Positions 8,492-17,343 of a DNA stretch of 32,165 nt are shown in pieces. The notes under the pieces were generated by a model, which was not told where the DNA came from, did not search any database, and saw nothing but the letters and a program-made list of their open reading frames with translations. Source of the DNA: JBDRGX01 sp043817485 [NCBI: bacterium]. Lineage in GTDB: Bacteria; JBDRGX01. The translations under genes were made by a program, and so were the position numbers. How positions within the stretch are numbered: position 1 is the stretch's first letter; every line of letters begins with the position of its first letter. The DNA is taken from the NCBI GenBank assembly GCA_043817485.1, contig JBDRGX010000058.1, positions 1 through 32,165 on the forward strand, written 5' to 3'.

Positions 8492-9217
8492 TCACTTCCG
8501 AGTACATATAAAATAAATGCTAGCTGTCAATTCTGGATACTGCATACCAAGAGCATAACAACCATCAAGATAACCTTCGTCAATTACCTTATTCTTCAAG
8601 AGTAGATCAAACTGAAAATTAGCAAATGGCTTGAAAAACACCCCACCCCTTGATTCAATATTTAATTTTGCTTGGCGAATCTCATGTTCAAGAGTATCCA
8701 TGCTGTATGTACAACAATGACCGTGTACAAGCTCACCCGCAGTAACAGAATTATTGGTTTCTATCAAACCCATTTTTACGGCGATCTGTCGCGATGCAGC
8801 ATTCGCATTGGGAACAACTACAAAAAGTCGACCAGTTGGACTTAACCAATTACCTATGCACAAAAGTGCCTCAATTGGATTATCCAAATGCTCTAATGTA
8901 TGTACTAAAAAAATCGAATCATAAATAGGCTCAAGTTTGGCTGTTTCAATTGTAGAATGAATAAAGCGAACATTTGCCGGTACTTTTTTTTTTGCCACCT
9001 CAATTAAACTATCAGCAGCTTCAAGCACCGTTAAGTCGTCAAAATGCTCAACGTATAATTTGGTTGTTTCGCCTTCAAAACAGCCCAGTTCCAATGCCTT
9101 ACCGTTTGTAAAGAACGGTAAGAATGTGCGCATCATATAACGACGAATTACATAGTCAAAATCATAGGCATATTGCCTATCTTTATTGTCTTGGTACTCA
9201 TTGTTATAGTCTCTCAT
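8492..9217 (-). CDS. class I SAM-dependent methyltransferase
   Basis: Methyltransferase of 241 aa with a standard Rossmann SAM site: motif I ALELGCFEGETT (about residues 41-52), an acidic loop after strand 2 (LTVLEAAD), and HTLEHLDNPIEAL, the Methyltransf_11/23 post-motif. The C-terminal part is unfamiliar and probably binds the acceptor. It is the last gene of the coupled set starting at the aminotransferase, and its ATG overlaps the acetyltransferase stop by 4 nt. Context suggests O- or N-methylation of a sugar or of the glycan end. The substrate is not deducible. Confidence 0.82.
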   Translation of the reverse strand: MRDYNNEYQDNKDRQYAYDFDYVIRRYMMRTFLPFFTNGKALELGCFEGETTKLYVEHFDDLTVLEAADSLIEVAKKKVPANVRFIHSTIETAKLEPIYDSIFLVHTLEHLDNPIEALLCIGNWLSPTGRLFVVVPNANAASRQIAVKMGLIETNNSVTAGELVHGHCCTYSMDTLEHEIRQAKLNIESRGGVFFKPFANFQFDLLLKNKVIDEGYLDGCYALGMQYPELTASIYFICTRK

Positions 9218-9690
9218 TGATATTCTCCTTTACCTTGTTCTGAAAAATTTAATTGCATTAACACCATATTGCCTTGGTTTTCAATTTTTTTAAACCCAAA
9301 CTTTTTGTATAGGCACATTGCAGAATAATTATTTATCAATACTTCCATCGTAATATTTTTAATATCGCATTGTTTAGCATATTTAAGACAGTTATTCATT
9401 AAAGTAGTTGCAATTCCCTTTCCCATGAAATCCAAATTTACACTCACATTGGTAATGTAGCCAGTACAGCCACTTGAATCATTAAAATATGCAGCTACAA
9501 GGCCAATGAGTTTTTTGTCATGCCATGCTTCAAAAGTTATAGCCTTGTCAAATATTTTTTTCGAATATTTATCAATATTAACCCGTTGAATTAGTGGCGG
9601 ACTAAAATTGTTATTGCAACAATATAAGTGTGAACATATTTCTTCTTCAGAAACTGTTTTTATTTTGTAACTTACGACTGCAATACTCAT
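9214..9690 (-). CDS. GNAT-family N-acetyltransferase
   Basis: Acyl-CoA-dependent acetyltransferase of 158 aa. The acetyl-CoA-binding motif A is visible as VSVNLDFMGKGIATTLMN, with the G-K-G-I-A pyrophosphate loop. The typical C-terminal strand and helix follow as YSAMCLYKKFGFKKI. It overlaps both neighbours by 4 nt (ATGA), so it is part of the cassette operon. Downstream of a sugar aminotransferase its plausible job is N-acylation of the amino sugar, in place of the LbH acetyltransferase (VioB type) usually found. This role is inferred from position only. Confidence 0.8.
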   Translation of the reverse strand: MSIAVVSYKIKTVSEEEICSHLYCCNNNFSPPLIQRVNIDKYSKKIFDKAITFEAWHDKKLIGLVAAYFNDSSGCTGYITNVSVNLDFMGKGIATTLMNNCLKYAKQCDIKNITMEVLINNYSAMCLYKKFGFKKIENQGNMVLMQLNFSEQGKGEYQ

Positions 9691-10643
9691 TCCAACACCG
9701 CAATGCCAAAACCATATTTCCCGAACTCATTGCCATTATATAGCAAATATATTTTACTGTCACATTCAAAAACATGAGGGTAACATTGCATATCGGAATC
9801 CCATTCGCCTTCCGAGACATCAATTCCCACATTTTTATCGTCTCTAATCCAAGTTTTTAAGTCATCTGAAAATGCATAGCCAATCCTGTAACCCCTACTT
9901 TTGTTCTCCCTGAAATCGAAAGATTGTCTATAGCAAAAAAACATATGGTATTTACTATCAAACTTGATAACAGTAGGCAACGCCTGACTTTCATCAATGT
10001 TCAATTTATTAGTAATTATCTGTTTGCCATCTTCTTTTTCCCAGACAATACCATCTTTTGATGTGGCATGACCAATTTTATAAACACGATCTGGGGCATC
10101 TTCCTTTGAAAATTTTTTCCAATGAATGCCAAAGATGTACCACATATGAAAGGTATTTTCAAAAATATTTACAAACGGATCACCAACTAAACATGGCTCA
10201 TGCAATGAAGATGTGAGAATGGGTCCATCTCCAATCTTTTGAAAAGTAATGCCATCATCCTGACTTATTGCAAAACCAATTGAGGTATCTACTGCTACGG
10301 AAACTCTTCTGTTCCAACCACAGGTATAGCCATATATTTTATCTCTGCATCTAAAAACATTCATCGGGAATATCCCATGCTCGTCAAAACAGCCTAACTT
10401 ACCTAACTCGATGACTATATTTTTAGATACCTTAATTATCTCTTTAAAATTTTTCGTCATGTCAACAAAAGAAATATGACTCAAATACTTATCGTTCTTT
10501 ACATCTTTTTCCCTGGTAGAGAAATATATCCTTACGAAATTATCAAAAACCAGTGCTTGAGGAGATTGAGCATACTGGAAACAATTATTCGATAAATTAA
10601 ATTCCGTAGGATCAAATATTTTTCCAATTTTTAGCCATTTCAT
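9687..10643 (-). CDS. five-bladed beta-propeller protein (GH43/GH130-like), copy 2
   Basis: Predicted beta-propeller of 318 aa resembling the glycosidase clan GH32/43/62/68/117/130. Blade-like repeats recur as IGFAISQDDGITF, IGHATSKDGIVWEK and RIGYAFSDDLKTWIRDD, each with the Y/F-A-x-S-x-D-x-x-x-W pattern. Candidate acidic residues sit in IDESQALPTVI and VSEGEWDSDMQCYPHVF. It is a paralog of the next gene upstream (10665-11627), sharing layout and many motifs. Such proteins occur inside O-antigen clusters without known activity. There is no signal peptide, so it acts in the cytoplasm. Either a sugar hydrolase/phosphorylase-like enzyme or a binding protein is possible. Confidence 0.65.
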   Translation of the reverse strand: MKWLKIGKIFDPTEFNLSNNCFQYAQSPQALVFDNFVRIYFSTREKDVKNDKYLSHISFVDMTKNFKEIIKVSKNIVIELGKLGCFDEHGIFPMNVFRCRDKIYGYTCGWNRRVSVAVDTSIGFAISQDDGITFQKIGDGPILTSSLHEPCLVGDPFVNIFENTFHMWYIFGIHWKKFSKEDAPDRVYKIGHATSKDGIVWEKEDGKQIITNKLNIDESQALPTVIKFDSKYHMFFCYRQSFDFRENKSRGYRIGYAFSDDLKTWIRDDKNVGIDVSEGEWDSDMQCYPHVFECDSKIYLLYNGNEFGKYGFGIAVLE

Positions 10644-10664
10644 AAAAACTCACCACCCTACTAT

Positions 10665-11627
10665 TTAGATTAGCTTTCCATCTAATTGAGCCAAACCGAA
10701 ACCATGTCGCCCAACTTGGTTTCCGAGATAAAGCATGTAAATACTCTTGTCGCATTCAAAAACATGAGGATAGCTGATCATCTCAGAATCCCATCCTTCA
10801 TCAGAAACATCAATACCTGCTTTTAAATCATCTCTAATCCAGTTAATTAAATCAATAGAGAATGCATAGCCAATTCTATATCCGTTCTTTTTTCCCCTAT
10901 AATTCTGACTATATCTATAGCAAAAAAACATGTGATATTTTCCATTGCAAAAAAAAACATCTGGGCTGGCTTGAGCTTCATCTTCTTCTAATTTATTTTC
11001 AATAAGATCCTTATTGATTTTTGTCCAGTTTATACCATTAGTCGAAGTCGCCATACGGATCTTATAAACTGGCTCCGCTCTTTCATCTACAACTTTCCAC
11101 TTTCTACCCGCGATATACCATAGATACCACAGATTATTGTATTTTCTAATCTTCGGGCCACTTAGAACAAAAGGTTCATCAATGGTATATGACAAAATAG
11201 GACCATTGCCGAGCTTGGTGAATGTCTTGCCCTCATCTTGACTTGTTGCAAAGCCGATTGCGACATTGAATGGAACAGACTCGCACCGTGTCCAACCAGC
11301 ATAATATGCAAAAACATCATTGCCATTTTTTATTACAGATACTGGGTAGGTTCCAAATTCATCGAACTCTCCTAAATTACCTAATTTCAATATCGAATTT
11401 TTACTTACATTAAGTATTTCAAATAAATTAAGTCTATTCAAATCAACATAACCAGAGTAACTTACATATTGTGCATTTTCGTCGGGTAAAGGCCGACAAG
11501 AAAAATAGACTCTAACAAATTTATCAAAAATTAAAACTGAAGGTGCTTGTGCGAATTCTTTCATCCAGCTTATAGTTTTAACTTCAATAGGGTTAAAAAC
11601 CCTTCCAAGTTTTTTCCATGTAAACAT
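10665..11627 (-). CDS. five-bladed beta-propeller protein (GH43/GH130-like), copy 1
   Basis: 320-aa paralog of the protein at 9687-10643, from which it is separated by 21 nt. The same blade motifs occur: IGFATSQDEGKTFTKLG, RMATSTNGINWTKI and RIGYAFSIDLINWIRDD. Acidic positions are preserved in EDEAQASPDVFF and VSDEGWDSEMISYPHVFECD. The shared end (GRHGFGLAQLDG versus GKYGFGIAVLE) shows that both are full length. AAGGGTG precedes the ATG. A tandem duplication kept intact within a coupled operon suggests two related substrates or a heterodimer. No signal peptide is present. Function is unassigned; the clan is inferred from blade pattern. Confidence 0.65.
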   Translation of the reverse strand: MFTWKKLGRVFNPIEVKTISWMKEFAQAPSVLIFDKFVRVYFSCRPLPDENAQYVSYSGYVDLNRLNLFEILNVSKNSILKLGNLGEFDEFGTYPVSVIKNGNDVFAYYAGWTRCESVPFNVAIGFATSQDEGKTFTKLGNGPILSYTIDEPFVLSGPKIRKYNNLWYLWYIAGRKWKVVDERAEPVYKIRMATSTNGINWTKINKDLIENKLEEDEAQASPDVFFCNGKYHMFFCYRYSQNYRGKKNGYRIGYAFSIDLINWIRDDLKAGIDVSDEGWDSEMISYPHVFECDKSIYMLYLGNQVGRHGFGLAQLDGKLI

Positions 11628-11647
11628 TTTTCACCCTTCTTACATAT

Positions 11648-12343
11648 TTATATCAATTCGTAATTATCCAACAATTTGCCCATTTCTATGGGATCATTAA
11701 ACATCATTACATCAATAATAGAAAGCCAAGGAACAAACGCATTATTAAATTGTTGGTATTCAATAGGCATTGATTTAATAAATTTCAAGTCAAGCCCATG
11801 TTCTCTAAAAATATCATTTGAATAAAGCCTTTGTCCTCCAATTGCATTTATATAAGTACTCGCGTCAAAATATTGACATATATCTATTACCTTGTCTTGA
11901 GACTTTATTGAATGATCTATACCAATATTTGAACATATAACAATTTCAGTTTCAATTTTTAACTCTTTGCATATTTCTTTAATTGAAAAATATATATACT
12001 TAAACAAGTTGGTTTCATTATTTAACAACACTTTTTCAAAAAGATAAAATATTTGTTTAAAATACGGAGCTTTTTTATAAGCCTCTTTCATTTTGTTAAG
12101 CAATTTAATTTTATTAAAATCAACAGATATTATTCTATCTTTCACATCTAAATAATCTGAATCTTTCTTTATCGAAATAAAAAAATTAGTAGCTTTTCTA
12201 TTTTGTAGAAACCTATTTCTGTTGATCCATCCCTTTTTAGTGTACTTGATATTGTCATAAACTACAAATTTGTCAACAGATTTTATTAACTGAAAATATC
12301 CAATATATGGGAAAAAATATGGTTGCATTATGCCAATTTTCAT
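11648..12343 (-). CDS. WbqC-like family protein
   Basis: 231-aa member of the WbqC-like family, identified by the opening IGIMQPYFFPYIGYFQLI and the following VYDNIKYTKKGWINRNR. Members are common in O-antigen and glycosylation clusters near sugar aminotransferases. They have been proposed to act in amino-sugar acylation or glycine-type amide formation, but no general activity is established to my knowledge. The ATG overlaps the aminotransferase stop by 4 nt, and the propeller gene follows after 20 nt. Codon use is more AT-rich than in the aminotransferase. Family call is firm; role is unknown. Confidence 0.82.
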   Translation of the reverse strand: MKIGIMQPYFFPYIGYFQLIKSVDKFVVYDNIKYTKKGWINRNRFLQNRKATNFFISIKKDSDYLDVKDRIISVDFNKIKLLNKMKEAYKKAPYFKQIFYLFEKVLLNNETNLFKYIYFSIKEICKELKIETEIVICSNIGIDHSIKSQDKVIDICQYFDASTYINAIGGQRLYSNDIFREHGLDLKFIKSMPIEYQQFNNAFVPWLSIIDVMMFNDPIEMGKLLDNYELI

Positions 12344-13449
12344 AATATCTTATCTTTAATAATTGATATTATTTTCATAACTGCTTCATTTTCTAAAGCG
12401 GAGTAAATTGGCAAACAAAGCACGGTATCTGCCACTTTTCTCGCCACTGGTAAATTAGACTGCAATGCAGAAGGCAACCCTCTATACATCGGAAATTCAC
12501 TTATCAATGGATAAAAATAGCGTCGAGCATAAATCCCATGTTGCCGAAGTTTTTCATAAAGTTCATCTCGTAATAATGGATATTCTTTTTCAATCAATAT
12601 TGGAAAATACGAATAATTGTGTGTTGCCTCGACAGGTAATGGTGGACAGAAAATACCAGGAACAGATAAAAGTTGTTTCCGGTATTGTACATTTATCTCT
12701 CGGCGACTATCAATTGCTTTATCAATATACTTGAGTTGCAACAGGCCAAATGCTGCTTGTACTTCATTCATTTTTCCATTGATTCCAGTCGCTACTACGG
12801 TAACTTCACCGGAATAGCCAAAATTTTTCAGGTCATCAATGTGTTTTTTCGTTTTAGCGTCAGAACAAACTATAGCACCACCCTCAAAGGTATTGAATAC
12901 TTTTGTTGCATGGAAACTCAATATTGACAGATCTCCATGCTTCAACAAGCTCTCACCCTTATAGTTGATTCCAAACGCATGTGCCGCATCATAAATGACT
13001 TTCAAACCATATGTATCAGCAATCTTTTGTATTTTTTCTACATCACACGGGTTTCCATATATATGTACCGGCAAAATTGCAGTAGTATGCGGTGTGATTG
13101 CCGCTTCGATCTTTTCCGGATCAAGATTGAATGTTTCGGGATGAATATCAACAAAAACAGGTTTTATGCCATTCCACAAAAGAGAATGTGCGGTTGCAAC
13201 AAAAGAAAACGGAGTAGTAATAACCTCACCGGTAATTCGTAATGACTGAAGTGCTATAACAAGAGCAAGAGTGCCATTAGCAAACAAAGCAAGATGCTTA
13301 ACTCCCAAATACTCAGCCAGTTTTTTTTCCAATTCCTGATGAAATGGTCCGTCATTGGTAAGCCATTTGTTCTCCCAGATTTGTTCCAGATACGACACAA
13401 ATTCTTCTAGTGGAGGAAGAAATGGTTGTGTTACATAGATGTTTTTCAT
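12340..13449 (-). CDS. DegT/DnrJ/EryC1-type sugar aminotransferase, VioA-like
   Basis: PLP-dependent aminotransferase that converts a nucleotide-linked ketosugar to an amino sugar. The sequence around KNIYVTQPFLPPLEEF and LFANGTLALVIALQ resembles E. coli O7 VioA, which makes dTDP-4-amino-4,6-dideoxyglucose; the exact sugar is inferred. The PLP-binding lysine is in SFHATK, the aspartate pairing with the pyridine nitrogen is in IYDAAHAFG, and HIYGNPCDVEKI is conserved. The start at 13449 is chosen over the ATG at 13497 because AAAGGAAG (13457-13464) lies 7 nt upstream and homologs begin at this Met. The first gene of the transferred cassette operon, it has its own promoter. The dTDP-glucose pathway genes (rmlA, rmlB) are not in the window. 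Confidence 0.88.
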   Translation of the reverse strand: MKNIYVTQPFLPPLEEFVSYLEQIWENKWLTNDGPFHQELEKKLAEYLGVKHLALFANGTLALVIALQSLRITGEVITTPFSFVATAHSLLWNGIKPVFVDIHPETFNLDPEKIEAAITPHTTAILPVHIYGNPCDVEKIQKIADTYGLKVIYDAAHAFGINYKGESLLKHGDLSILSFHATKVFNTFEGGAIVCSDAKTKKHIDDLKNFGYSGEVTVVATGINGKMNEVQAAFGLLQLKYIDKAIDSRREINVQYRKQLLSVPGIFCPPLPVEATHNYSYFPILIEKEYPLLRDELYEKLRQHGIYARRYFYPLISEFPMYRGLPSALQSNLPVARKVADTVLCLPIYSALENEAVMKIISIIKDKIL

Positions 13450-13521
13450 GCTACTACTTCCTTTGTTTTCTTTTTTATTTTTCATTGAAACAACCATTAA
13501 TTTTCTCTAATGGTTAATATT

Positions 13522-13548
13522 ATTATATCATAAAAAAAATTTTAGCAA
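13522..13548 (-). promoter_or_regulatory. promoter of the sugar cassette operon
   Basis: On the minus strand TTGCTA (13543-13548) and TATAAT (13522-13527) are 15 nt apart, placing transcription start about 65 nt before the aminotransferase ATG. The -10 is exact and the -35 matches 4 of 6. Confidence 0.4.
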
Positions 13549-13670
13549 GCATTATTTATCTGTTATATCTTTAAAAAATGGTTATAAATTAACATGATAA
13601 AACTTCTTCTTTTTCACTACTTTTATATGTTCTGACTTTAAAGCCTATTCCAAAAAACCTTCAAATTTTT

Positions 13671-15516
13671 TCATTGTGAAAAATTCATAAAAATTTTTTC
13701 AAATTCTTGATTAATTTTTTCAATATCTTTTTCTATAAAAAGTGCTTTTTTATACTCTTTTAAAAAATCATTGTTATAATGTAATTTTTTATAAATCACT
13801 GCTAATAACAAATGATAATAAGCATTATTTGGATATAATTCACTTGCTTTTTGAATTTCAAAAATTGCTTTATTCATATCTCCTTTTTGTAAATACAAAA
13901 TTCCTATATCTTTATGTAAATAAGGAAGATGTGGATTAAGTTTAATAGACTGAGAATACGCATCAATAGCTTTTAAAATTTCACCTTTAAATTTATAACA
14001 ATATCCTAAATGTGCATAAGGAAGATAATTTAAAGGATTTAATTTTTTAGATATTTGATATTCTTCAATAGATCTATCTATATTATCTTTGAAAATATTT
14101 TTTGCTTTATTAAAATGAACTTCACTTTGATAAACACAAAAAATATAACTTAAATAAATTAACGAAATAATGACAAAAAAAATAATTATAAATTTTTTAA
14201 AAGAGCTTTTAATTTCTATTTTTTTCTTTTCTAAAAACATTAAAGGAAACCCTAAAAAAATTACGGCTAAAATACTAAGATTAGGAATATAAAAATCAAA
14301 ATCAAATAAATTGTGAATTAAAAAACCTATACTTCCGCTAATAAAACCAAAACAAAGAATTTTATTTTCAAAATCCAAACTTTTAATTTTTTTAAAAATA
14401 AAATTTATTAAGCAAAAAAGAAATAAAAGAAAAAAGAAAAAACCATGAATGCCAATTTCTGATGTTAACTCTAAAAAAGAATTATGACAATGTTGCATAG
14501 TTCCAGATTCAATTGATTTGTATTTTGGATAAATACTTGAAAAAGTACCAAAACCAGTACCAAATGGATAATCTTTAATTATTTTTAAAGTATCTATTGA
14601 TGTGCGAAAACGAGACATAATTGGATTATACCCAATTATATCGTTTTTCCGACACAAAAAAATAAAAAATAAAATAATGAATAATAGAAAAATAACAATA
14701 AAAATATTTTTAATATTTTTTATTTTAAATAATTTTTCCTTGTTATTTATAGCAGGATTTTTTTCTTTCAAAAAAAACATCTTATTACACCAATTTATCC
14801 CTGTTTCAAAAAATAAGATATTTTTCACTTTTCCAAGTAGACATAAAAATATAAAAAAAGAAAAAATTAAACTTATCCATCCACCTAAAGAAAGAGTAAG
14901 AAATAAAGATATAAATAAAAAAATCAAAAGCATAAAAAACAACATTTTTTGTTTTTTATATATCATAAAGCAACTTGCGGATAATGGAATAAGCATAACA
15001 ATATATCCAGCCAATGTATTCGGTAAAAGAAAAAATGAAAAAATTCTTTTTCTTTCTAAACTATTTTTAACTATATCTCCCAAAGAAAAATCAAAAACTA
15101 AATTAGATGTTTTAAAAATAAAAAAGTATTGTAAAAAACCATATAAACAAACAACAAAAGAAGGTATAAGTATTATATAAATAAATTTTTTGCTTTGCTC
15201 AAAATTTACAACAGAAACAAAAAGATGAAAAATCAAAATATAACTAATTATTTTCATTATTTCTAATAATGTTTCATAAAAATGAATAGAATAAAAAAGA
15301 GAAATAAATAAAGAAAAAAAGAAAAGAAAAAAAGGAATTTTATTTATAGCTACAACTTGAAAATACTGGTTTTTTAAAGATGAAATAAGCCAAATAACAA
15401 ATAAAAGTGTAGTTAAAATATGAATAAAAAAAAAGATAATCTGGATATATATGAGTAGATAAAAAAGGAGTTAACAATAATATAATAAAAAGACCTAATT
15501 TAATAATTTTAATAAT
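13671..15516 (-). pseudogene. O-antigen ligase/polymerase (Wzy/WaaL-like) with TPRs, frameshifted
   Basis: Membrane protein that ligates or polymerises O-antigen. Many hydrophobic helices precede a periplasmic loop with the Wzy_C motif QHCHNSFLELTSEIG. The C-terminal 130 or so residues carry TPR repeats (YLPYAHLGYCYKFKG, YLHKDIGILYLQKGD). The longest ATG-initiated frame starts at 15257, but the same frame remains open and protein-like back to 15434. There a run of nine A (15426-15434, + strand) shifts it. The true N-terminus continues in another frame (KLGLFIILLLTPFLSTHIYPD). With eight A the gene would be one frame of about 614 aa. No ATG is found for it; an ATT at 15514-15516 after AGGTG is the best candidate start. 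Native AT-rich composition. Confidence 0.8.
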
Positions 15517-15548
15517 ATAAACACCTAATTTTTTTTGTGATGAAAAAT

Positions 15549-16631
15549 TTATAATTTTTTATTTATAACATTTTTAAATTGTTTATTATATAAAGAAGCA
15601 TAAAATTCATTCTTTTCTAAAAGTTCTTTATGAGTTCCTTTTTCAACAAACTTTCCTTTATTCATTACTATAATTATATCTGCTTCTATAATAGTCGATA
15701 AACGATGTGCAATAATAAATGTAGTTCTATCTTTCATTAATTTTTGAATAGCATTTTGAATCAAAGACTCACTTTCTGCATCTAAAGCAGAAGTTATTTC
15801 ATCAAAAATTAAAATTTTAGGATTTTTAAGAAATGTTCTTGCAATAGAAATTCTTTGTTTTTGTCCCATTGATAATGTTTTTCCATGCTCTCCAATAATA
15901 GAATTAAACCCTTGTTCAAAATTCATAATAAAATCATAAGCATTAGCTTGTTTTGACGCTTCTTTTATTTCTTCAAAAGAAGCATCAAAATTACCTAATC
16001 TAATATTTTCTTCAATTGTTCCAGAAAAAAGAATGCTTTGTTGCATTACTACACCGATATTTTGTCGTAAAAAAGACAATTTTATTTTTTTTATATCAAC
16101 ATCATCAATTAATATTTGTCCTTCATCTGGATCATAAAATCTTGAAATTAAATCCATTAAAGTACTTTTGCCAGATCCACTGTAACCAACTAAAGCAATT
16201 GTTTTTCCTGCTGAACCTATAAAAGAAATGTTTTCTAAAACTTTTTTTAAAGAATTTTTAGAATAATTAAAAGATACATTTTTAAATTCTACTTTTCCTT
16301 TTATTGGCAAATTTACAGTTTTTTCAATATCAATTTCTGAACTAATATCTAAATATTCAAAAACTCTTTCTGTAGATGCTAAACTTGTGGCAATTTCAAT
16401 AGACATTTCTGAAAGAGTAGCAATAGGACTATAAATAAGAGGCAAATATAATAAAAAAGTTACTAAACTTCCAATAGAAATTTGATTATTAAAAACTAAA
16501 TAAATACCTACCCAAAGAACAATTATTTTTCCTAAATGTTGTAAAATTTCATGCAAAGATTGAAAAATAGAACCAATTTTTGCTTTTTTTAAAAAATTAT
16601 CATAATATTTTTTTAAAAAATTTAAAAAAAT
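15549..16631 (-). CDS. MsbA-like ABC exporter, C-terminal part after an in-frame stop
   Basis: C-terminal part of a lipid A/glycolipid-type ABC exporter: the rest of the transmembrane domain (LHEILQHLGKIIVLW, GSLVTFLLYLPLI) and the complete nucleotide-binding domain. Walker A is GYSGSGKST, the signature is LSMGQ (for LSGGQ), Walker B is ILIFDEITSALD, and the switch histidine is in IIAHRLST. It is in the same frame as the N-terminal part, separated only by the TAA at 16632-16634. The residues between (IFLNFLKKYYDNFLKKAKIG) align gap-free with the usual exporter helix. TTG at 16556 could start a separate product, but it would lack most of the membrane domain. The original reading was very likely one protein of 584 aa. 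Confidence 0.8.
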   Translation of the reverse strand: MFLNFLKKYYDNFLKKAKIGSIFQSLHEILQHLGKIIVLWVGIYLVFNNQISIGSLVTFLLYLPLIYSPIATLSEMSIEIATSLASTERVFEYLDISSEIDIEKTVNLPIKGKVEFKNVSFNYSKNSLKKVLENISFIGSAGKTIALVGYSGSGKSTLMDLISRFYDPDEGQILIDDVDIKKIKLSFLRQNIGVVMQQSILFSGTIEENIRLGNFDASFEEIKEASKQANAYDFIMNFEQGFNSIIGEHGKTLSMGQKQRISIARTFLKNPKILIFDEITSALDAESESLIQNAIQKLMKDRTTFIIAHRLSTIIEADIIIVMNKGKFVEKGTHKELLEKNEFYASLYNKQFKNVINKKL

Positions 16632-17303
16632 TTAACTTTGTTTTTTTTCTAAAACAAAAGATTTAATTACTTTTATTCCACCTATTTTTTCTGTTGCTTC
16701 ACCAGAAATATCAGATATTTTTTTTTGTAAATTTTTACTCTGTTTTTTTATAATAGGCAAGCATATTTTTAAAAGAATTGCATAAATTACACAAGTTAAA
16801 AAAGTAATAAAAGTTAGTTTTTTGCTTGTAATCCATCCAAAAATTAAAAAAGGAATAAAATTAACTATGTTAAGTACAATAGATGGAATAGCATTTCCTA
16901 CAAGAGTTTCTATTTGTTCAATATCATTAATAAGTCTTGAAATAATTTCACCAATTCTTTTTTTATCATAAAAAGAATTGCTTAATTTTAAAAGATGATT
17001 ATAAAAATGAGATCTTATTTCCATTTTTACCTTATTAGCTAATAAACGAGGTAAAAATGTTCGTAAAAAATAAACAATCGTAAGCAACAAAAACAAAATA
17101 ATAAGAAACAAGAAAAAAGAATTTAATTCTTTTAAAGAATATTTATTTTCTTTAATACCATCAATAATTTTTCCCAAAAAAAAAGGAATAATATATCCTG
17201 TAACAGATTTAATAATAGCAAAAAAAGTAGCTGCTATTAATATCCATTTATGTGGTTTTAAAAACATGAACAATTTTTTTAAGGTGTGTGTTTTTTGCTC
17301 CAT
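16632..17303 (-). CDS. MsbA-like ABC exporter, N-terminal part ending at an in-frame TAA
   Basis: N-terminal half of the exporter transmembrane domain, with about four to five hydrophobic helices and the conserved LSNSFYDKKRIGEIISRLINDIEQIE segment of type IV ABC exporters. It ends abruptly in the middle of the intracellular helix after VIKSFVLEKKQS. MsbA itself is about 580 aa, so this product is less than half a protein. I prefer ATG 17303 to the TTG at 17315. The gene follows the GldA-like ATPase gene by about 40 nt and precedes the O-antigen ligase, so all probably form one operon. Expected role: flipping a lipid-linked glycan or lipid A across the inner membrane. Confidence 0.78.
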   Translation of the reverse strand: MEQKTHTLKKLFMFLKPHKWILIAATFFAIIKSVTGYIIPFFLGKIIDGIKENKYSLKELNSFFLFLIILFLLLTIVYFLRTFLPRLLANKVKMEIRSHFYNHLLKLSNSFYDKKRIGEIISRLINDIEQIETLVGNAIPSIVLNIVNFIPFLIFGWITSKKLTFITFLTCVIYAILLKICLPIIKKQSKNLQKKISDISGEATEKIGGIKVIKSFVLEKKQS

Positions 17304-17343
17304 ATTATCTTTCAAAATTAAATTTATTTTATATTTGTACCAC

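Noticed and set aside
13450-13497. Upstream ATG extension of the VioA-like aminotransferase
   Set aside because: The extra 16 residues are low complexity, while the ATG at 13449 has a strong ribosome site and matches family starts.
14602-15180. 192-codon plus-strand frame opposite the O-antigen ligase
   Set aside because: It is Lys/Ile-rich low-complexity sequence mirroring transmembrane codons on the other strand, with no ribosome site or family motif.
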